From Candidatus Parabacteroides intestinavium (lineage in GTDB: Bacteria; Bacteroidota; Bacteroidia; Bacteroidales; Tannerellaceae): a stretch of DNA of 21,145 bases. Both the position numbers and the translations under genes were made by a program. The stretch covers positions 1-21,145 of the forward strand of contig DWYO01000249.1 in assembly GCA_019118725.1 (NCBI GenBank), read 5' to 3'. Numbering within the stretch: the stretch's first letter is position 1; the number at the start of each line of letters is the position of its first letter. The notes beneath the pieces are model-generated. The model was not told where the DNA came from and made no database searches. It saw only the letters and a list, made by a program, of their open reading frames with translations. Below, piece by piece: positions 14,669-21,145 of the stretch.

Positions 14669-15379
14669 TCAATTATTTTCAGCACCTCCTGAAATCCATC
14701 CTCGGATCAAGCTTAACACTTCCTGTTTTCCAGAACTATTGAACATATCCGAATGAATCGGATTGTCTTCCAAAATATCCAGCAAGAAACTATTATGGAT
14801 ATCGTTGGGGGTTATATAATTCTTTCCCTCTTCGGAAAGCGGAGCTTTCACATTAACCAGAGATTGATAAGCCGTTCCTTCACGCAAATCCAGATTTCCG
14901 GCCAGACTGGTGCTTTCACCGTGGCAAGATAAGCAATTTAAGTCAAATATTTGCTTTTGGATGCGATCAAAACTTGCTAAATCCAGTTCTCCTAATGTCA
15001 ATACGATCTGCTCATCCGAAGTGTTATCTACTTCATACGCATAATAGGCATATACCTCTTTCAGTCCCCGGCTGATCACCGCCAGCTCGATTGTCCTTGT
15101 CTCAGCAGGCAGATTATTCAAGGTTACCGTTATCTCTTTCCCCTCACGTGTCGGCTTCGTGATACGCTTCGACAAAAGAGGTTGCGATTTATCATCACTG
15201 TATGAACAGAGAGAAAGCGTATTCTCGTGAGGCCAAGCATCCAATCCCGTAAACGTTACCGTCAGGGTAGCCGTCCGGCCCGTATCAATTATCTCTTCCG
15301 GATAAATCTTGCCTTCATCACAAGCCGTAAAGCAGAACAATACCCCTATACCTATATTATATAACTGATGCCATTTCAT
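14669..15379 (-). CDS. CxxCH c-type cytochrome-like lipoprotein
   Basis: Exported lipoprotein of 236 residues with one covalent haem site. A signal peptide ends in FTAC (Cys20) followed by DEGK, an acidic post-Cys sequence. Residues about 35-130 look like a beta-rich domain (TATLTVTFTGLDAW, KEITVTLNNLP). The C-terminal part carries C149-L-S-C152-H153-G and ends in LIRGWISGGA, as in Planctomycete-type cytochrome domains (PSCyt1-like); the Met in HSDMF is a possible axial ligand. It lies 12 bp after the porin and 13 bp before the chorismatase-like gene. It probably passes electrons to or from the di-heme protein two genes upstream. Confidence 0.8.
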   Translation of the reverse strand: MKWHQLYNIGIGVLFCFTACDEGKIYPEEIIDTGRTATLTVTFTGLDAWPHENTLSLCSYSDDKSQPLLSKRITKPTREGKEITVTLNNLPAETRTIELAVISRGLKEVYAYYAYEVDNTSDEQIVLTLGELDLASFDRIQKQIFDLNCLSCHGESTSLAGNLDLREGTAYQSLVNVKAPLSEEGKNYITPNDIHNSFLLDILEDNPIHSDMFNSSGKQEVLSLIRGWISGGAENN

Positions 15380-15391
15380 AAGACTACATGC

Positions 15392-16627
15392 TTAGAATGT
15401 AAATTGTAACATAGCCGTAGCCGAATGACGAGCCAAACCTATAGCGGCCTCATCCCTATCATTCTGCGTATCATGTCCGGTACGGCCTAAATACTGATAC
15501 ATGACTTGGAGCTTCAAGTTGTTATTGAAGAAATAATAGTTCAGGCCTACAGCCGGCATATTCAGCATTCCTCCCATATCTGTTCCATTACGGTCATACC
15601 AGTCGTAACGGATAGCTCCTTGCAATTTATCGGTAATGAAATAACCGGCCTGGGCATAAGCCCCCCAAAAGTTCTCATCCGGTTTTTGCATAATCTCCGT
15701 AAAGTGCATATTCATGAAATAGGCCTCAGCGGCAAAATACCAGCGGTTGTATATCCAAGCGAATTCCAATCCAACGCGCGTATCGCTACTTGTCAGGAAC
15801 TCGGCTTCCGCGTTGTATGAAGCGGATACGCCTATTGACATTTTATCATCGGTCAGATTCTCCGGAGATCCTTGAGACATGGGCATTTCGCCTTTCGGCA
15901 TAAAGGCCAAACGTCCGGCATATAACAAAGAGGGAAGCCATTTGTGATCATCACAATTGGTTTTACTGGCGATGTTCACATCTATACCGGTTCCGTTAAA
16001 GACGCCCAATTGGTATTGCCAGCGATTGTTAACCAAGCCATGAATCTGAACGCCCAAATCAAATCCGGTTGACATGCTCGGTACTACGTAATTGATATCA
16101 TAGGGGAGCAACACAGCTGCAGTAGTCGAAGTTGGAAGTACCGGGAACAAGGTCTCGCCTAACGTACTTAAATAACCATGCATGAACGGAGTCTTGAATT
16201 TCCCGACACGAACGCGGAATGACTCTTTCAAGGCAATATCAAACCAAGCCTGTTGCAACAATGCACCTCCGCTTTTGGCCGCATTCAAAGAAAGATTAAA
16301 CGTAACTTTCCCGAAAGCTTTTCCGGTAAATCCTAAAATAGCGTTTGGAATGGCAAACCCCGAATTGGCCACATTCTTGGCATAATGGCTCTCCAAACCC
16401 TGATCATCATAGCGGTTATAACAGGCACTGGCCTGAACCAAGGCATAAGGCTTGAAAAGAAAATCGCCCGCTTTTGTCGAGAAAGAGAAGCCTTTCTTGC
16501 CGGCCAATGATACGACATCGTTTTCTACATATTTATCATCTACGTCATTTGTCCACTTTTGAGCATTTGCCTGAAAAGCCTGGAATGATAGAATAGTTGC
16601 TGCAATTGTAATATAGATCTTTTTCAT
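15392..16627 (-). CDS. OprO/P-like porin of the iron/heme operon
   Basis: Outer-membrane beta-barrel of 411 residues with signal peptide MKKIYITIAATILSFQAF then QANAQ. The barrel shows repeated amphipathic strands (FLFKPYALVQASACY, RVRVGKFKTPFMHGYLS, YFFNNNLKLQVMYQYL) and ends in TAMLQFTF; the terminal Phe is the BamA recognition signal. RVGKFKTPF is characteristic of the phosphate-selective porin O/P family. It starts 24 bp after the di-heme gene and ends 12 bp before the CxxCH lipoprotein, so it is clearly in the same operon. Cargo unknown; iron chelates or an anion are possible in this context. Confidence 0.85.
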   Translation of the reverse strand: MKKIYITIAATILSFQAFQANAQKWTNDVDDKYVENDVVSLAGKKGFSFSTKAGDFLFKPYALVQASACYNRYDDQGLESHYAKNVANSGFAIPNAILGFTGKAFGKVTFNLSLNAAKSGGALLQQAWFDIALKESFRVRVGKFKTPFMHGYLSTLGETLFPVLPTSTTAAVLLPYDINYVVPSMSTGFDLGVQIHGLVNNRWQYQLGVFNGTGIDVNIASKTNCDDHKWLPSLLYAGRLAFMPKGEMPMSQGSPENLTDDKMSIGVSASYNAEAEFLTSSDTRVGLEFAWIYNRWYFAAEAYFMNMHFTEIMQKPDENFWGAYAQAGYFITDKLQGAIRYDWYDRNGTDMGGMLNMPAVGLNYYFFNNNLKLQVMYQYLGRTGHDTQNDRDEAAIGLARHSATAMLQFTF

Positions 16628-16651
16628 ATAATGAGTATATTGTTATTCTGA

Positions 16652-18058
16652 TTATAAACTTTGAAGGAATTTGATTAATGCTGCCCGCTCTTCTTTTGTC
16701 ATCCGGGAGAATAGCGTACGTGAGGCCGCACCCTCTCCACCGTGCCACATGATAGCTTCCGTCAGATTACGAGCCCGCCCGTCATGCAGATAATAGGAAT
16801 GGCCGTTCACCACTTCTTGCAAGCCTAATCCCCAAAGTGGCGCGGTTCGCCATTCATTTCCGTTAGCCAATCCGCTTGGATAATCATCCCCCAGTTCAAC
16901 GCCCATATCATGAATCAAGAAATCGGTATAGGGATGGATTACCTGATTTCCTAATTGCGGTATTTCGGTATTGTTTAAAAGGACGGAACCACGTGGACGA
17001 GTCTTCAGTGTTGTGACATGGCATAAATGACATTTAGCCTCGTAAAACAGCTGTTCACCTTTTTGAACGTCCGGATCGTCCACATTCCGGCGTGCCGGGA
17101 CACCAAGACATTGCATATACAGGTCAACATCCTCCATATCTTCGGTAGACATCTGCACACCCGTCATAGCAAATCCCATCATATTGCTTTGGCCTTCGCC
17201 AACTTCATGCGGAAAACGGTCGTTCGTTACCCCTAAATCAGACGAGAACCCCAATTCAACAGTCAGGTCCTGATGATTAGCCTTATTGCCCGATAACCCG
17301 ATTCCGTATTTACCTTTCTCTGTCACATAGTTAAGCCGTCCGCTAATCCCATATTCCGGATAATTGCTTTGTTGGGCAATCTCTTTCAGCATATCCAAAT
17401 CAACGGCCATCATCTGCCCCATACCTACATGGCGCAAGGGTTGACGTACAGATATGCGCAAGTCGGACATCGGAATACTATCAGCATACCATTCCGTTAT
17501 TTCATAATGAGGGGTCATCAGTTCATACTCCTCTCCATCCGGGAATGTATACTTTTGAGTTGTGGTCGTAATTTTCACTTTTCCCTCGGCTTTGGTTCCA
17601 TAGATAGACTGATCATGCAATACACGTCCATAGTCCTGAAAATAGCCTCCACTCTTACGGCTAATATAAATCAACATGGAGGAAAATCCTGCTCCTGACC
17701 CTCCATCAGCAATAGCCGGGCGTGTTCTACCTGTACTTTTATGGCAACTTCCACAGGAATATCCGGCATAAAGCGGACCTAAGCCTCCGCCATCTACATT
17801 ATCTACGCCACGGGCGTCATCATACAAACCGTCTCCACGGTTGAAACGCTCCTCCAGTTCACCCGTAACCCAATCCGCCTGTGTATCATAAGCATCCGGC
17901 GCATTGGAAAAGATAGTCGAAATACCCGCTGACAATTCTTTCTGCGATGCAGGTTGTCCGTTTGGCTTTGTAACTATCCAATTCTCCATATCTTCTTGCT
18001 CGCAACTACAAAGAAGCAGGCTAGTCAGAGCATATACTATGAATCGTTTACCTTTCAT
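16652..18058 (-). CDS. Di-heme oxidoreductase (DHOR) lipoprotein
   Basis: Exported di-heme c-type protein of the COG3488/DHOR family, often called thiol oxidoreductase or putative peroxidase and repeatedly found beside imelysin genes. From the ATG at 18058 it has 468 residues: lipoprotein signal LTSLLLCSC (Cys19 preferred), then CGSCH (C102, C105, H106) and CHLCH (C343, C346, H347). Later conserved segments are YTDFLIHDMG (Met385 a likely axial ligand), EWRTAPLWGLG and HDGRARNLTEAIMWHGGE (425-442). The frame opens 23 codons earlier at 18127, but the extension has no signal features. The actual reaction is not established for the family; redox change of surface iron or peroxide reduction are plausible. 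Confidence 0.9.
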   Translation of the reverse strand: MKGKRFIVYALTSLLLCSCEQEDMENWIVTKPNGQPASQKELSAGISTIFSNAPDAYDTQADWVTGELEERFNRGDGLYDDARGVDNVDGGGLGPLYAGYSCGSCHKSTGRTRPAIADGGSGAGFSSMLIYISRKSGGYFQDYGRVLHDQSIYGTKAEGKVKITTTTQKYTFPDGEEYELMTPHYEITEWYADSIPMSDLRISVRQPLRHVGMGQMMAVDLDMLKEIAQQSNYPEYGISGRLNYVTEKGKYGIGLSGNKANHQDLTVELGFSSDLGVTNDRFPHEVGEGQSNMMGFAMTGVQMSTEDMEDVDLYMQCLGVPARRNVDDPDVQKGEQLFYEAKCHLCHVTTLKTRPRGSVLLNNTEIPQLGNQVIHPYTDFLIHDMGVELGDDYPSGLANGNEWRTAPLWGLGLQEVVNGHSYYLHDGRARNLTEAIMWHGGEGAASRTLFSRMTKEERAALIKFLQSL

Positions 18059-18170
18059 TTTATTGGTTATTTGTTTTAATCTGTATAAGCTTTCGTTTTT
18101 GAGTTCATTGCAGAGCAATAAACCCATCTACTTTGATTGTAAATAATAAGTGAGAAATATACCCTCTTTT

Positions 18171-18284
18171 GAGCGATGATAGGTTTTCTCAAAGCAGAAT
18201 CTCCACTTTTTAAAAGAAATGCCATCATCGCTCCGAGTGACAATTACATTTTCGTGAAATACTATCGTCATCCGGAGCAATGAT
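18171..18284. repeat. Three-arm alternative hairpin region
   Basis: In the gap between the imelysin and di-heme genes, arm 1 (18267-18284), arm 2 (18224-18241) and arm 3 (18171-18180) share one theme. In transcript (minus) direction arm 1 is ATCATTGCTCCGGATGAC, arm 2 is GTCACTCGGAGCGATGAT and arm 3 is ATCATCGCTC. Arm 2 can pair with arm 1 (15 of 18, plus a U-G) or with arm 3 (10 of 10), but not both. The arm 2/3 hairpin is followed by AAAAGAGGG, not a T-run. A partial terminator, mRNA-processing signal, switch or mobile palindrome are all possible. The rest of 18059-18293 holds no gene. Confidence 0.65.
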
Positions 18285-18293
18285 CGGCCTCTA

Positions 18294-19514
18294 TCAATCT
18301 TGACTTGTCAAAGCGGCACGAACCACATCCAAACCTCTTGTCAGTTCGGCACAAGCATCCATAGCAGCCTGATTTTCCGTATCAGCTCCCAAATTGTTAC
18401 GGAACGGATAAGGAATACCTTGGATAGCATCAATTGTAGCGTCAATCTGTACAACCATTAAGCTATCTAATGTCGGATTTACAATCTGACACAAAGCATG
18501 CAAGCTATTTTCAGCCGCTGTTTCAGCATCCAAATCGCGCCCACCAAAATAAGAGTTCTTAATGCTGACAATATTGTTGGCATAATCATCAATAGAGTTC
18601 CAGCTATACCAAGACTCTACCGCCAGCACACCTGGATTATCCGGATCTGTGGCATCCTGATTACTACCCTTCCATGCGTCAATCGGATCTTTAATCTTAG
18701 CTGTGCCTACTTCGTTGGAGATTCCCCCCATACCATTATCGCCATTCAGCATGGTTTCAATAGCCTGATAAACACTGCTTAATCCGGCATAAGCAGAACC
18801 ATCGTGATTTTTCATGGCCTCAGCGTATGAAGTCGGGATAATATCATTACCCAGACCTTCCGCCCAACCTTGATAAAGTTCCTGCGTATCTTTCAGCATA
18901 CGATCCGAAACAATCTGCAAGTATTGAAGTTCGTTTTCTGTAAACGGAGTTTCTTCCAAATTACGAGATTCACCATCCGAGAATAACATACGTTCTGCCG
19001 TATGGAAACCACGCAAATTCTGAGAGGCCTCAGAGTCGCCTGTTATCCCCGTGAAATCCCCATTGGCTATAATCTCATCAATACCTCCCTTATCCAAAGG
19101 CCAGCTATCCAAACTTGGGTCATATTGTCCCAAATCAGCTACCCCATAGAGAAAAGCCTCACTCTCTTCCCAAGGAATACGTACAGCTCGCCAAGCAGCA
19201 CAAGCATCGTCCAAGTCATTTTGGCTTTGGCTTGCCACGAACTTAACGATAGCCGCATGGTAATCTTCCATCTTATTCAGCATTTCCGCATAAGTCGGGA
19301 GAACAACATCATCTACATAGGTCGTTACCGTAGCACTCATCTGTTCTTCCGTAGGTCTGTTCCCGGTATAGCTGGGATGAGAAAAATCAGCCAATGCCTC
19401 AAAAGTCACCTCTTCAGTAGGTGTTGGAATGTCTGGATCATTGTTATCACTACAAGCGCTGAAACTTAACGTCAATCCCATCATCATCATGGGAAATAAA
19501 AGAACCTTTTTCAT
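18294..19514 (-). CDS. Imelysin-family (M75/ICMP-like) lipoprotein
   Basis: Envelope protein of the imelysin family, implicated in bacterial iron uptake; M75 'peptidase' annotation is historical and proteolysis is doubtful for most members. The 406 residues start with a lipoprotein signal ending SFSAC (Cys21), followed by SDNND, which resembles the acidic Bacteroidales surface-export signal, so the protein may face outward. The mature part is alpha-helical, with WRAVRIPWEESEAFLYG (108-124) and the hallmark GxHxxE as GFHTAE (169-174; H171, E174). The end (AAMDACAELTRGLDVVRAAL) matches the family. It lies 30 bp after the first porin and is followed by the switch-like gap and the di-heme gene. 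Confidence 0.93.
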   Translation of the reverse strand: MKKVLLFPMMMMGLTLSFSACSDNNDPDIPTPTEEVTFEALADFSHPSYTGNRPTEEQMSATVTTYVDDVVLPTYAEMLNKMEDYHAAIVKFVASQSQNDLDDACAAWRAVRIPWEESEAFLYGVADLGQYDPSLDSWPLDKGGIDEIIANGDFTGITGDSEASQNLRGFHTAERMLFSDGESRNLEETPFTENELQYLQIVSDRMLKDTQELYQGWAEGLGNDIIPTSYAEAMKNHDGSAYAGLSSVYQAIETMLNGDNGMGGISNEVGTAKIKDPIDAWKGSNQDATDPDNPGVLAVESWYSWNSIDDYANNIVSIKNSYFGGRDLDAETAAENSLHALCQIVNPTLDSLMVVQIDATIDAIQGIPYPFRNNLGADTENQAAMDACAELTRGLDVVRAALTSQD

Positions 19515-19544
19515 TTGTATTATTATTTAAATTATTTGAATTTA

Positions 19545-20861
19545 TTATTTCTTGATAAACCATCCGATATAAGCAATGCCGATCGACACCATATTCTGAC
19601 TGTTGTAATCGCCTCGCCCTACAATACGATGTGTATAATCTGCTTTAACAACCAAGTTGGACAAAGGATAGTAATTGAATCCGGCCGTAATCACACTCTT
19701 TTGCAAACGGCGGTCTGCAAGCTTCACACTTCCTTTTTCCATGGATTGCATCGGATTGTAATATTCATAGCGGAAGAAAGGATAAAGCTTTATCGGTTTT
19801 TGGCCGGTAAAGAAAGAACCGATGTTATAACCGATTTCAGCGCCATAACTAACCGCGGTCTCGGCCATCGGAGTGGTGGGATAACCGGAGGCTCCTGTCG
19901 AATGGCTATTTACATTAGCCAGCTGATCGCTATTCCCTAAATGACCGTAAACGATATTACCGCGCGCGATCAAATTGTTGTTCGGGCTTTTGTATTGCGC
20001 ATCAACGGTTACAATTGTCAACGGATATTTGTAATCTCGGTTGTAACTGGGTTTACTGGAGTTTTTCGAAGGCTGGTTATAATAGAACGAAGCGCCCACA
20101 CGTAACCCCTGCAATTTTTTCACACCATTGTAATTAACCCGGGCAACAAAAGCCGGATGTGTGAACTGAGTTTCCTCAAAAGCTCCTTGATTTCCTTTGC
20201 CCACCCAATATTCACGACGGAAATTCTGCGGGTCTAATCCGGAAACAGCCTGCAACTCGTAATCAAAGTTTCCTAAATCACCAAAGATGGCCACACCGGT
20301 CTCATGCCACGTAGAAGGGAGAATAGTTGTTTCACCTTCCGGCCGATAAACACCAAAGAAATTCAACGGCTCATGATGTGCATTGGTCAATCCGACCGGA
20401 ACAATCATGTGGCCGAAGCGAAAGTTTAAATGTTTATTCATTAAATAAGAAATATGAAATTGCTCTAAAGCCACTTCACCACCTTTTTCAATCTCCGTTT
20501 CATATTCTCCGTTTTCCTCATCCCATTCTATTTCTCGGGCAGCTCCTGTACCACCATATTCAAATTCGATCTCAGAGCTTAAAACCCATTTGGGAGAAAA
20601 TTTATAGTCGAACGCCAATATGAAACGTGGAATAGAGATCGTTGCACGATTACGATGATTCGTGCCCACATTCGTCTTCCAATTCCAATCATAATCCATG
20701 TAGCTTGCCGCCATTTCCCCATACCCTCCGAAACGGAACTTCTGATAATCATCAGAATAGAGTTCTTCTGCCTTAACCGTAGAACTCATATCACTCTCCT
20801 GAGCCATCAAAGACCCTGTCGTGCATAAAGACAATACTAATAATTTTGCTAATCTTTTCAT
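19545..20861 (-). CDS. Outer-membrane porin, first gene of the iron/heme operon
   Basis: Predicted outer-membrane beta-barrel of 438 residues with signal peptide MKRLAKLLVLSLCTTGSLMAQ. The mature protein begins with a short linker, then FRFGGYGEMAASYMDYDW. It has barrel strands typical of the O/P-like porin superfamily (PRFILAFDYKF, WVLSSEIEFEYGG, LNFRFGHMIVPVGL, LYPFFRYEYY). The loop around EIEWDEENGEYETEIEKGGE is strongly acidic and could bind cations; this is an inference. It ends in IAYIGWFIKK rather than a terminal aromatic. It stands first in the operon, directly under the promoter at 20881. Together with the second porin it gives this unit two distinct barrels. Confidence 0.82.
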   Translation of the reverse strand: MKRLAKLLVLSLCTTGSLMAQESDMSSTVKAEELYSDDYQKFRFGGYGEMAASYMDYDWNWKTNVGTNHRNRATISIPRFILAFDYKFSPKWVLSSEIEFEYGGTGAAREIEWDEENGEYETEIEKGGEVALEQFHISYLMNKHLNFRFGHMIVPVGLTNAHHEPLNFFGVYRPEGETTILPSTWHETGVAIFGDLGNFDYELQAVSGLDPQNFRREYWVGKGNQGAFEETQFTHPAFVARVNYNGVKKLQGLRVGASFYYNQPSKNSSKPSYNRDYKYPLTIVTVDAQYKSPNNNLIARGNIVYGHLGNSDQLANVNSHSTGASGYPTTPMAETAVSYGAEIGYNIGSFFTGQKPIKLYPFFRYEYYNPMQSMEKGSVKLADRRLQKSVITAGFNYYPLSNLVVKADYTHRIVGRGDYNSQNMVSIGIAYIGWFIKK

Positions 20862-20880
20862 TGTGTTTTTTAATTTTGTG

Positions 20881-20911
20881 CAAAGTTAAATTGAGGGGTA
20901 AGCCTGCACAA
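20881..20911 (-). promoter_or_regulatory. Promoter of the iron/heme operon
   Basis: Minus strand: -7 box TAACTTTG (complement of 20881-20888), a full TAnnTTTG match, with TTG (complement of 20909-20911) 20 bp upstream. It is 19 bp before the porin ATG, giving a leader of roughly 15 nt. The nearest AGGTAT box (20933) lies about 22 bp further upstream. Confidence 0.65.
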
Positions 20912-20932
20912 TAACCACTCTTAGGTATAATC

Positions 20933-21030
20933 AAAAACAACATACCTTGTTGTAGGTATTCTCTGAAATAATGGATATAAAATACTAATTTGTAGGTATA
21001 AAGCCTGTTTTAATACTCATATTTGGGTAT
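20933..21030. promoter_or_regulatory. AGGTAT operator-like boxes between divergent promoters
   Basis: AGGTAT is present on the plus strand at 20933-20938, 20954-20959 and 20994-20999, with GGGTAT at 21025-21030 and the inverse ATACCT at 20942-20947. ATACCT-TGTTGT-AGGTAT (20942-20959) is a perfect 6-6-6 palindrome. Plus-strand spacings of 21, 40 and 31 bp are near whole helical turns. The boxes fill the region between the operon promoter and a rightward promoter, and the last touches the latter's -33. A cooperatively binding regulator is suggested. It does not resemble the classical Fur box. Confidence 0.45.
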
Positions 21031-21060
21031 TGCATCCCCTATTCCAGCACCCTATCTTTG
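21030..21060 (+). promoter_or_regulatory. Rightward promoter leaving the window
   Basis: Plus-strand TATCTTTG at 21053-21060 matches TAnnTTTG, and TTG at 21030-21032 lies 20 bp upstream. It would start a transcript near 21066 that leaves the window on the right. The downstream 80 bp hold a seven-codon ORF (ATG 21071 to TAA 21094) and an ATG at 21138 that could begin the next gene; neither can be judged here. Confidence 0.55.
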
Positions 21061-21145
21061 TCCTGTCAAAATGAACGTAACACTATTAGTATAATTTTTG
21101 CCAGAACCTTGGTCGCTAATTTATGTAAGCATATAAGATGATAAA

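Noticed and set aside
14656..14685. GTG start for the chorismatase-like gene at 14685
   Set aside because: It would overlap the CxxCH lipoprotein gene; an ATG 13 bp after that gene's stop is available.
18059..18127. Upstream ATG start for the di-heme gene at 18127
   Set aside because: The 23 added residues would bury the lipoprotein signal that begins with MKGKRF.

Overview
The window looks like chromosomal DNA of a Bacteroidota gut-type anaerobe, order Bacteroidales, probably Parabacteroides or a close relative. This is inferred from moderate GC, promoters of the Bacteroidales type (TAnnTTTG at -7 with TTG/TTTG about 19-20 bp upstream) instead of E. coli-type boxes, weak Shine-Dalgarno sequences, Bacteroidales-like lipoprotein signals and the gene content. 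No rRNA, tRNA, CRISPR array or intact mobile element was seen. Nearly everything is on the minus strand; the one clear plus-strand gene is at 9603-10520.

Left part (1-5200): a promoter firing leftward off the window edge, a truncated Rpn/PD-(D/E)XK transposase remnant, then an operon read right to left, gmd - fcl - manC - rlmN. It makes GDP-mannose and converts it to GDP-L-fucose for surface fucosylation; the last gene is the 23S rRNA/tRNA methylase RlmN. A 21-bp-periodic array of small palindromes lies between fcl and manC.

Middle (5200-11900): dnaG (primase), natA and natB (ABC-2 exporter) in one tight co-directional group. dnaG diverges from a plus-strand gene for an exported DUF5106/thioredoxin-like protein, which converges on an OprO/P-family porin that has its own promoter.

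Right part (11930-20861): a two-gene unit, a YtfE/RIC-like di-iron hemerythrin protein followed by a LuxR-type regulator whose receiver lacks the phosphorylation residues, lies downstream of a six-gene set. Read right to left, that set is porin - imelysin lipoprotein - di-heme oxidoreductase lipoprotein - second porin - CxxCH lipoprotein - chorismatase/RidA-like cytoplasmic protein. It looks like an envelope iron/heme-redox system. It ends in a 100-bp branched palindrome that is probably a terminator, and has a three-arm, mutually exclusive hairpin set between the imelysin and di-heme genes. Its upstream region (20862-21145) is a divergent promoter region with five AGGTAT-type boxes spaced near whole helical turns.

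The strongest candidates for undescribed biology are this envelope iron/heme operon with its unusual chorismatase-like last gene, its switch-like intergenic RNA, and the phased operator boxes at its head.
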